Source: an uncultured Phycisphaerales bacterium (GTDB lineage Bacteria; Planctomycetota; Phycisphaerae; Sedimentisphaerales; Anaerobacaceae). From it: 15,771 nt of DNA. The notes under the pieces are model-generated. The model was given only the letters and a program-made list of their open reading frames with translations. It was not told the origin of the DNA and made no database searches. The stretch lies in contig CALEZT010000214.1 of assembly GCA_937927975.1 (NCBI GenBank), positions 1 through 15,771 of the forward strand, written 5' to 3'. A program made the translations under genes and the position numbers. This document shows, one piece after another, positions 1-6,537 of the stretch (positions are counted from its first letter, which is position 1; every line of letters starts with the position of its first letter).

Positions 1-83
1 CCGACAGAGAAGGCGTCAGCCAGAAATCTCATCCACAACATTTGACAATATCTCGTTTCAAACCCCGAATCCGCGAATTCGGG

Positions 84-961
84 TTATCTCTGAAGCCGTG
101 ACGAGAGATGGCGGGGTAAGAGCGGAAGGTGAATCCTCTCGTGATGATAGTACTTGAGGTACTCAGTCAGGACGTACTGGAGTTGCTCCTCGGAGAAGAG
201 GATCAGGTGATCGAGACACTCCTCTTTGATGGACCGCACGAAGCGTTCCGCGTGGGAATTCAAATTGTGACTGCGTGGAGGCAATTCCACCGGCTCCATC
301 CAGGGGCCGGTTAGCTGGGCATGCAGGCCGAGGATCTCCACTTTGCGGGTGGCTACGTCTATGGCAAAGAACAGCATGCAGCGGACGAGCTTGCCCAAGA
401 CCAATAGTTCAACCCAGAAGAAGTCCCACGCGGCCAAATCGTTCCGGTGGCTCTTGATGAACTCCTTTCAGGTGGTCTTGCGGGTCAGGTCTGGCTCGGG
501 ATCAAAGCCGTTCTCCAGGAGGATGTTCTTGATCGTGGTTTTGCCGATCTTATGTCCGAGGTGCATGATGTAATCGCGGATTCGGGTGTACCCCAATACG
601 GATTCTCCTTCTTGAATCGGATCACGAGATCGGTGATCTCCTGCGATACCTTCGGCCGGCCTGGATTCTTGCAGTTCTGGCTCCCGTCATATTTCTGGGC
701 GATGAGCTTGCGATACCATCCCAGCACGGTCTCGGGCGTGAACAGGACCGTGGTTGCCTCCAGGAGTTCTCGCGTCAGGCGCTTGGCCTTCACGGCCAAC
801 CTGATCCTCTGGCGGTCGTTCAGCAGAATGCGTTTGTCCTTCTCCTGCTGCTTCCTCAGGACTCGGACCTGTTCTTTGAGGTAGTCGATGGCCTTCCAGA
901 GTTCTCGGTCGACATAGTAGGCCAGGCACGTTACCAGTGTGAGCCAGAGGTTCTCTTTCAT
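84..961 (-). pseudogene. Decayed integrase-core (DDE) transposase
   Basis: Remnant of an IS3/rve-like integrase-core transposase. The N-terminal part (961 down to about 590) is an HTH-type region with a 'PETVLGWYRKL' segment and a 'GRPKVS' linker. It reads into 'NPYWG' and then loses frame near 590/591: adding one base restores 'YWGYTRIRDYIMHLGHKIG' in the next frame. That frame meets TGA at 468-470, where relatives have Trp (TRKTT-W-KEF). Downstream, 'AAWDFF' carries the first catalytic Asp and 'NSHAERFVRSIKEE' the catalytic Glu. The intervening segment with the second Asp (typically HDRDTKF) is absent, because 'GPWM' joins directly to 'EPVELPPRS' near 296/297. The C-terminal end after 'YHHERIH' also departs from the family. 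The element cannot encode a working transposase. No terminal inverted repeats were found by eye. Family comparison is from memory; the frameshift and stop are seen directly. Confidence 0.88.
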
Positions 962-1006
962 AGTACCTGGAGGTTACTGGACAGGCGGGCGGCGGGCAAG
1001 CGATTT

Positions 1007-1021
1007 CGTCACGAGGTGACG
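1007..1021. other. Short perfect inverted repeat downstream of the operon
   Basis: CGTCAC-GAG-GTGACG forms a 6-bp stem with a 3-nt loop. It lies about 75 bp past the stop codon of the last operon gene, between that gene and the transposase remnant. It could be a weak transcription stop for the minus-strand operon, but no T-run follows on that strand, so it is not a classical intrinsic terminator. It could also be debris at the IS boundary. Nothing else was recognised in 962-1097. Confidence 0.25.
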
Positions 1022-1097
1022 CAAGGCCAGCTAAAGTAGGCACTTATGATCAGATGATAGTTGTACCCTGCGGCATAAGCTCAATTGGCACAGTCGC

Positions 1098-2162
1098 TTA
1101 GATCGGACAGTCCTTGCACCCTACGGGAGTAACCGGCAGAACCACTTGAGCCGTTCCGCTGCTCGCTGCCAGGTAGACCGCGTCCTGCACGGCCAGGGTC
1201 CGCAGATAGTTCGGGCCATCGGTCTCGAATGGCCCCCCGTCGATCAGGCGGTCGATGAAATGCCGTTGGGTAGTGTAGCAGCAGTCGCCTGCAAAGGCGC
1301 GATTCTCATGCGGATACACATGTTCCTTTTCCGGCTGCCCCAGAGGTTGCACGGTGAGCCGACCATCGTTGTACAGCCGGATCGAGCCGCCGTTGGCGTC
1401 GACGAGAAACTCGCCGAAGGTGTACCGCGGGTTCGGGCAGTTGCTCTCGTTGTAGCGATTGGCGTCCCACAGCCCCGTGGCGCCGGACTCGAAGTCGAAG
1501 ACGACGACGCCGAAATCCTCGCCGGCGATGACGGGGTTGAGCCTCTTGAGCACGGCGTAGACCCGCCGGATCTCACCGGCCAGATAGCGATACGTGTCGA
1601 TGAAGTGAACGCCGTTTTCATAGACCAGAAGCCGTGGGTACGTGCGGAAATATGGTTGGCGGCTAAGATAGGCGTCCTGACTCCAGCCGTCGCCCATGCG
1701 GGAGCGGAATGTCATGACGTGGATTCTGTCGCCGATCGCGCCGTCGTCGAGCAGACGCTTGATTTCGCGGTACCAGGGCTGGAAACGCCAGTTCTCGTGC
1801 ACCATGAACCGTATGCCCGCCTGGCTTGTGCACTGCACGATCTGGCGGGCCTCGTCGAGGGTCGGCGCAAGCGGCTTCTGGCAGATCACGTGGACGCCGA
1901 GGTCGGCCGCGATCTTGCACATCTCCAGGTGCGTGGGAGGCGGCGTGATGATGTCCACGAAGTCCGGCTTCTCCTCCTCCAGCATCTGGCGGTAATCGGT
2001 GTAGTGCCGGGCGATGCCGAACTTGTCCATGATCGCCGCGGCGCGCGACGGATCGCGGTTGCACGTGGCCGTGATCGTCACCTCGGGGATCCGCTGCCAG
2101 GCCTCATACTGGAAGTGGCTGAAATAGCCCGCTCCAACGCAAACGCCCTTGAACTGTGTCAT
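1098..2162 (-). CDS. Gfo/Idh/MocA family oxidoreductase
   Basis: Predicted NAD(P)-dependent sugar or cyclitol dehydrogenase, cytoplasmic, 354 aa, a normal length for the family. The N-terminal Rossmann fold starts with 'GVCVGAGYFSHF' (residues 6-17). The family E-K-P motif appears as Q95-K96-P97, which keeps the lysine. 'GVHFIDTYRYL' (184-194) supplies the conserved His and Asp of the substrate-side helix. I chose the ATG at 2162 because GGAG lies 8 nt upstream and the Rossmann strand begins there; an in-frame ATG at 2201 would add 13 unlike residues and has no ribosome binding site. It is the last gene of the minus-strand operon, 44 bp after the MFS gene. It probably oxidises or epimerises the imported sugar or sugar acid. 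Family call firm; substrate unknown. Confidence 0.9.
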   Translation of the reverse strand: MTQFKGVCVGAGYFSHFQYEAWQRIPEVTITATCNRDPSRAAAIMDKFGIARHYTDYRQMLEEEKPDFVDIITPPPTHLEMCKIAADLGVHVICQKPLAPTLDEARQIVQCTSQAGIRFMVHENWRFQPWYREIKRLLDDGAIGDRIHVMTFRSRMGDGWSQDAYLSRQPYFRTYPRLLVYENGVHFIDTYRYLAGEIRRVYAVLKRLNPVIAGEDFGVVVFDFESGATGLWDANRYNESNCPNPRYTFGEFLVDANGGSIRLYNDGRLTVQPLGQPEKEHVYPHENRAFAGDCCYTTQRHFIDRLIDGGPFETDGPNYLRTLAVQDAVYLAASSGTAQVVLPVTPVGCKDCPI

Positions 2163-2206
2163 GTCTATCGCTCCGGACGTGGCATGGGTCGTCCCCATCA
2201 TTCGTT

Positions 2207-3655
2207 CTATTCGATGGACGCGTCACTCACGTCGTTGACGTCGGCCGGATCGCCTTGGTTGGGCTCCATGACCGGCGTGGGTTTCTGCCGTACCGATGTG
2301 TAGATATTGTAGCCGATGACGCCGCCGGTGAAAGCAATCAGGCCGACCAGCATGCCGACGAACCGCGTCCGCATGGCGGCGGGAGAAAGCTTTCGGTCGG
2401 AGACGCGATTCGGGTCCATGCCGAACCACACAAGGATCGCCATCAGATTCAATGCCGCCGCCAGAACGAAGAAGACATTGGCGCTGCCTGTCTCCTTGTC
2501 GAGGAGGTACCAGAACAGAATCGGGCTCAACGCAGCTCCGAGATTGCCCACCATGTTCATCGCGCCGGAAACCGCGCCGGAATTCGCGCCGCCGATGTCG
2601 TTGCAGAACGCCCAACTCGGGCTGAGCGTCATGTCCACCCCGAACGTCGCCAGACTGAACCACAGGACGAACAGATAGAGGTCCGACGTCTGTGTGGCCA
2701 GCAGCAGCCCGAGGATCGCCAGCGAGAACCCCACGACGGCCGTCGCCCGCCGGGAGCCCATATGGTAACCCCGCTGGAACAGTCGCGTGACCATGGCCCC
2801 CGCCACCCAGTTCGCAAAGGCCGCGAAGATCAACGGGGCCGCGGAGAAGTAGATCGCCCGCGGGTCGTCGGGCCACTGGTTCTTCAGGTACGAGGGCAGC
2901 CAGGTCAGGCTGATGAAGAACGTCACGTTGCTGGCGAAGTACTGCACCATCGCCAGGGTCATGTTCAGCGATGTGAACACCTCGGCGAACGAGGACCGAA
3001 CGGTCGCGGTGAAATCGCTGACACGGCCCTTCTCGATGTATTCCAGCTCCGCCTCGTTGACCTTGGGATTGTCCTGAGGATTGTCGCGGAACCAGATGAG
3101 CCAGACGGCGGCCCAGACGAGCCCGATCAAACCGTTCACCCCGAACGTCCATCGCCAGCCGATCTGGCGAATCAGCCAGGGCATGAGGAACAGCGAGAAG
3201 GCCGCCCCCAGGCGGCTGCCGGAGAAATTGATTCCGTGTGCCAAGCCCCGATCCTTGACGGGCAGCCAGCGGAAGAAGGCTTGGGTCGCGCCCGGGAAGG
3301 CCCCCGCTTCGCCGACCCCAAAGAGGAACCGCAGGATCAGCATCTGCAGGGCATTGCGAGCCGCCCCGGTCAGAGCCGTGAACATGCTCCAGACGGATAC
3401 GACAAGTGTGAGCGCCTTGCGCGGGCCCAGGCGGTCGGCGAGCCAGCCGGCCGGGATCTGAAACAGGGCGTAACCGATGGCGAAGATGCTCAGCACCAGC
3501 GCCATCATCTGCCCGGAGATGTCGAGATCCCGCCTGATGTGATCGACGGCCGAGGCGATGCACGCCCGATCCATATAGGTATTGACGCTGTGAAAGAACA
3601 GGATGCCGATCAGAATGAAGCGTTGCCGGGTCATTCTCGCAGGTGTGTGGGACAA
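2207..3655 (-). CDS. MFS transporter, anion:cation symporter (hexuronate-type) family
   Basis: Inner-membrane importer, 482 aa, of the ACS/ExuT-GudP type, which typically carries hexuronates, glucarate or other organic anions with a cation. The first helix is followed by 'NTYMDRACIA', and the loop 2-3 signature is 'GWLADRLGPRK' (residues 70-80); 'RFLFGVGEAGAFPGA' is the usual helix-4 signature. Hydrophobic segments account for about 12 helices. A further hydrophobic stretch near the C-terminus ('FVGMLVGLIAFTGGVIGY'), followed by a polar acidic tail, is not typical of the family. The start is TTG at 3655: AAAGGAG lies 7 nt upstream, whereas the ATG seven codons later has no good site. It follows the transaldolase-like gene by 61 bp. 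The neighbouring sugar-acid-type enzymes fit import of an acidic sugar; the exact substrate is inference. Confidence 0.9.
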   Translation of the reverse strand: MSHTPARMTRQRFILIGILFFHSVNTYMDRACIASAVDHIRRDLDISGQMMALVLSIFAIGYALFQIPAGWLADRLGPRKALTLVVSVWSMFTALTGAARNALQMLILRFLFGVGEAGAFPGATQAFFRWLPVKDRGLAHGINFSGSRLGAAFSLFLMPWLIRQIGWRWTFGVNGLIGLVWAAVWLIWFRDNPQDNPKVNEAELEYIEKGRVSDFTATVRSSFAEVFTSLNMTLAMVQYFASNVTFFISLTWLPSYLKNQWPDDPRAIYFSAAPLIFAAFANWVAGAMVTRLFQRGYHMGSRRATAVVGFSLAILGLLLATQTSDLYLFVLWFSLATFGVDMTLSPSWAFCNDIGGANSGAVSGAMNMVGNLGAALSPILFWYLLDKETGSANVFFVLAAALNLMAILVWFGMDPNRVSDRKLSPAAMRTRFVGMLVGLIAFTGGVIGYNIYTSVRQKPTPVMEPNQGDPADVNDVSDASIE

Positions 3656-3716
3656 GGTACGGCTCCTTTCACAGCTCCAAGGCTCTCGCCATGATGTTCA
3701 CGGCAGGATATCCATC

Positions 3717-4769
3717 CTACCTGCGAGCTTGTCGGCGCTCTGCAATCAACGTCAGTGTGTTCCGCCAGGCGCTGACGAACATGTCCCGGAAGTACCGTAC
3801 TGGGCCGTACTCCTCGTACTCGTGGACGCTCAGGCCGTCCTGCATGTATGCCTGCCGGAAGCCGGGGACCTTGGTCAGCAGTTCATCCAGGACGTGGTCC
3901 TGGACGGGATTGAAGAGCCGGGCCACCACGGGCAGGTCGAGCTTGAGCAGTTCCTCGGCCTGTCCGCCCCAGTTCATCGTGATGCACACGTCGCCGCCGA
4001 CCATTTCGGTGAAGTGTTGAAGGCCCCGCACGCCGCCTCCGATGAAGCCCAGTTCGTAGCCGCGGTCGTGAACCAGCCTGTAGACCTTCTTGGCGATGAT
4101 CATGCCCGCCTGGAAGAGGACGTCCGGGTTGATCTCGATGCCCTGGGCCTCGACCTCTTTGTGCAGCCATTCGTCGTAGATGCCCGTGATGAGCGAATAG
4201 TACATGACGGGCCTCTTGCGGGTTCTGGCCGTGATCTTCCTGTACATCTCGCACACGTCGATCACCTGGGCCAGGCCCATCACTTCGGTCGCATTGAGGG
4301 GCGTGTTCTCCTCGATCAACACGCCCATGGCCTCCAGGCCCGCTTTCGTTGCGGGGATCTTGATCATGATGTTCGGGCTCATCGCGCGGTTTTTGCGGCC
4401 TTCGTCGATGATCACCTGCGGGTCTTCCTCGTGGATGGGATCGCCCTGGATGCTGACGTAGCCGTGACGGCCGTTCGTCCGCTCGTAGACCGGCATGAAC
4501 TTCTCGGCGATCCGCTTGACGAGCTTGCGCTGCAGGATGCACTCGACCTCGTTGTCGTCCCTGCTGTCCTTGAGCGTCTCATCGAGCAGAGCCAGGGCAT
4601 GGTCCTTGCCCGTCTCGTGGGTGAGCATCTTCCAGGTATAGGATGGGTTCTGCGTGCAGCCCATCGCCCCGGCGGCAATCGCCCAGTCCGCCTCCTGGCA
4701 CGTGACGTTGTTGATCCACATCTTGGTCGGCGTCAGCGCGGCGACCCGATGAAAGTAGCCCTGTTTCAT
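3717..4769 (-). CDS. Transaldolase-like TIM-barrel protein
   Basis: Cytoplasmic 350-aa protein of the transaldolase/fructose-6-phosphate aldolase superfamily. Visible signatures are 'GCTQNPS' (37-43, usually GVTTNPS), 'GYVSIQGDP' (103-111) with Gln108 at the position of the Glu/Gln that orients catalytic water, and 'IMIKIPAT' (134-141) with Lys137 as the Schiff-base lysine. The N-terminal strand reads 'TKMWINNVT', so the catalytic Asp expected about 20 residues before NPS appears as Asn21 (or Asn20). It may therefore not be an ordinary transaldolase and could act on an unusual sugar or sugar acid. It lies between the cyclase-family and MFS genes (24 and 61 bp gaps). AAAGGAG is present upstream but 12 nt from the ATG, which is long. 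Superfamily sure; reaction not. Confidence 0.87.
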   Translation of the reverse strand: MKQGYFHRVAALTPTKMWINNVTCQEADWAIAAGAMGCTQNPSYTWKMLTHETGKDHALALLDETLKDSRDDNEVECILQRKLVKRIAEKFMPVYERTNGRHGYVSIQGDPIHEEDPQVIIDEGRKNRAMSPNIMIKIPATKAGLEAMGVLIEENTPLNATEVMGLAQVIDVCEMYRKITARTRKRPVMYYSLITGIYDEWLHKEVEAQGIEINPDVLFQAGMIIAKKVYRLVHDRGYELGFIGGGVRGLQHFTEMVGGDVCITMNWGGQAEELLKLDLPVVARLFNPVQDHVLDELLTKVPGFRQAYMQDGLSVHEYEEYGPVRYFRDMFVSAWRNTLTLIAERRQARR

Positions 4770-4793
4770 GGAATCGATCAGCTCCTTTCCAAG

Positions 4794-5426
4794 TTAGTCC
4801 TCAAGAGCGAAGGCCCGCACGGGCGAGCCGTCTCCGCCGGCGATCTTCAGAGGCATCGCCAGGAAGGTCACCTTCTCGCTGCGGATCTGGTCGAGATTCG
4901 CCAGTCCCTCGACGATCAGTACGCCGGCGGCGAGCAGGGTCTCGTGCACGCGGGTCAACTCCTCGATGTCGTGAACATCCGCCACAGACGGCGGCTCAAC
5001 ACCAAGCACGCGGACCCCTTTCTCGACGCACCATTGCGCCAAGGCCTGACTCACGCGAGGCAGCTCGTCGCGATACGCCGGCTCGCGGTATCGCCGGCTC
5101 CACTCGGTCCGCAGCAGCAGTCCGTCGCCTCGCTGGATGCGATGTGCTGCGGCGCCGAGATGGCCAACGTCGATGAGGGTCTTGGACGCGATTGGCGTCA
5201 GGTCCACAACCCACGCCGGTCCCATGCACCTTTCCAGCGGGATCTGGTCGATCGTCTGCGTGCCGACGGCGAAGTGCGTCGGGGCGTCCATATGCGTCCC
5301 GGCGTGCGAATACAAGTGCAGCGTCGTTGCGTTCCAACCATGCGCGGAGATCGTGCGGGCGGTCTCGAACAAGACCCCTCGCAGGCCGTGCTCCAGGGGC
5401 AACGTCAAATCGATGATTCGCGGCAT
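4794..5426 (-). CDS. Cyclase-family (kynurenine formamidase-like) metal-dependent hydrolase
   Basis: 210-aa protein of the cyclase family (PF04199: kynurenine formamidase, isatin hydrolase and relatives). These are Zn/Mn-dependent enzymes that open amide or ring bonds. The metal-binding signature H-x-G-T-H-x-D-x-P-x-H is complete at 41-51 ('SHAGTHMDAPTHF'). 'GVEPPSV' and the C-terminal 'GGDGSPVRAFA' are also characteristic. Length is usual. Its ATG is 6 bp past the stop of the dehydrogenase gene and has only a weak GAGG inside the upstream coding end, so it is probably translationally coupled. There are no tryptophan-catabolism genes nearby, so kynurenine is an unlikely substrate. In a sugar cluster it may hydrolyse a lactone or an N-acyl/amide group. 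That is inference. Confidence 0.88.
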   Translation of the reverse strand: MPRIIDLTLPLEHGLRGVLFETARTISAHGWNATTLHLYSHAGTHMDAPTHFAVGTQTIDQIPLERCMGPAWVVDLTPIASKTLIDVGHLGAAAHRIQRGDGLLLRTEWSRRYREPAYRDELPRVSQALAQWCVEKGVRVLGVEPPSVADVHDIEELTRVHETLLAAGVLIVEGLANLDQIRSEKVTFLAMPLKIAGGDGSPVRAFALED

Positions 5427-5432
5427 GATCTG

Positions 5433-6497
5433 CTACAAGCCTCTGACATTCTGCATCACGGAATTGGCGACATCGACCGTCTTGGCGGTCCCGCCCAGGT
5501 CCGTCGTCAACACCCCGTCCTGCAAGGTTCTCTCGATGGCTCGCATAACGAGTCCGGCGGCCTCCTTCTCGCCCAGGTGCTCCAGCATCAGGACGCCCGA
5601 CCAGATCGTTCCAATCGGGTTGGCTATCCCCTTGCCCGCGATGTCCGGGGCCGAGCCGTGGATCGGTTCGAACATGGAGGGGAACTCCTTTTCGGGATTG
5701 ATATTGCCGCTGCCTCCGAGTCCCAGGCTGCCCATGATCGCGCCGCCGAGATCGCTCAGGATGTCGCCGATGAAGTTCGTCGTCAGGATCACGTCGAAGT
5801 ACTCCGGGTGGAGCACGAAGTTCGCGGAAGCGTTGTCCACGTACATCTTGCGGTACTCGACATCCGGATACGACCGGCTCACCTGCTCGATGATGCGGTC
5901 CCAGTAGGCCAGCGAATGGATGAGCGTGTTCGATTTGGTGATGTTCGTCACCCTCTTGCGGCGGCGCCGCGCGAGTTGGAACGAGTAGTGGGCGACGCGT
6001 TCGATGCCCTTGCGCGTGAAGACACTCGTATCCAGGGCCAGGCCGTACTCGAAATCGTCGTGTACGAACCCACCCGCCTGTACGAACTCGCCCTCGGTGT
6101 TCTCCCGGATGACGACAAAATCGATGTCCGCGGAAGTCTTGTTCCTCAGCGGGCTTCGGATCCCCGGCAGCAGCCGGGCCGGCCGGTAGTTCACGTACTG
6201 GCTGAATGCCTTGCGGATCTTGAACGTGAAGAGCTTGGCCGGGAGTGTATCGTCCACCGCGGGCAGGCCCACCGCCCCGAAGTAGATCGCGTCGAACTTC
6301 CGGAGCGTGTCGAGTCCGTCGTCCGGAAGGAACTTCCCCGTCTTCTGGTAATGGGCCGCGCCGTAGGGAAACGTTTCGGTCGCGAGAGCAAAGCCCATTC
6401 GTTCGGCGGCCGCGTTGAGCACCTGCATGCCCGCGGGAACGATCTCCCAGCCGATGCCGTCGCCGGGGACTACCGCGATTCGATACGTACGTGTCAT
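5433..6497 (-). CDS. ttuC: Isocitrate/isopropylmalate dehydrogenase family; tartrate/D-malate dehydrogenase-like
   Basis: NAD-dependent beta-decarboxylating 2-hydroxyacid dehydrogenase, 354 aa, closest in motif pattern to the tartrate/D-malate dehydrogenase branch (TtuC/DmlA). Visible signatures: 'AVVPGDGIGWEIVPAG' (8-23), 'VNYRPARLLPGI' (102-113), 'RENTEGEF' (131-138), 'NITKSN' (185-190) with catalytic Lys188, metal-site Asp221 ('YVDNA') and Asp245/Asp249 ('NFIGDILSD'), and 'EPIHGSAPDIAGKGIANP' (277-294). All catalytic positions are present. The ATG at 6497 is preferred over 6530, because the extra 11 residues are not family-like and a purine-rich stretch (GGAAGGAAAGAG) precedes 6497. There is no leucine-biosynthesis context, so leuB is unlikely. 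In this operon it probably oxidatively decarboxylates a tartrate- or malate-like sugar acid. Family sure; symbol by resemblance. Confidence 0.87.
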   Translation of the reverse strand: MTRTYRIAVVPGDGIGWEIVPAGMQVLNAAAERMGFALATETFPYGAAHYQKTGKFLPDDGLDTLRKFDAIYFGAVGLPAVDDTLPAKLFTFKIRKAFSQYVNYRPARLLPGIRSPLRNKTSADIDFVVIRENTEGEFVQAGGFVHDDFEYGLALDTSVFTRKGIERVAHYSFQLARRRRKRVTNITKSNTLIHSLAYWDRIIEQVSRSYPDVEYRKMYVDNASANFVLHPEYFDVILTTNFIGDILSDLGGAIMGSLGLGGSGNINPEKEFPSMFEPIHGSAPDIAGKGIANPIGTIWSGVLMLEHLGEKEAAGLVMRAIERTLQDGVLTTDLGGTAKTVDVANSVMQNVRGL

Positions 6498-6537
6498 GAT
6501 TCGAGACTCTTTCCTTCCTGATCGGAACATGGATCCA

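Noticed and set aside
1..83. Possible terminal inverted repeat of the transposase remnant
   Set aside because: Compared by eye with 962-1060 and no matching inverted ends were found; the element is too decayed to define its limits.
1146..2303. 385-aa open frame on the plus strand
   Set aside because: Antisense to the Gfo/Idh gene, which has clear family motifs.
2156..3694. 512-aa open frame on the plus strand
   Set aside because: Antisense to the MFS gene; Arg/Glu/Pro-rich with no recognisable family, explained by GC-rich codon bias.
3603..6521. 972-aa open frame on the plus strand
   Set aside because: Antisense shadow of the transaldolase-like, cyclase-family and dehydrogenase genes. It has no domain and low-complexity His/Arg/Asp composition, and three recognisable genes lie opposite.
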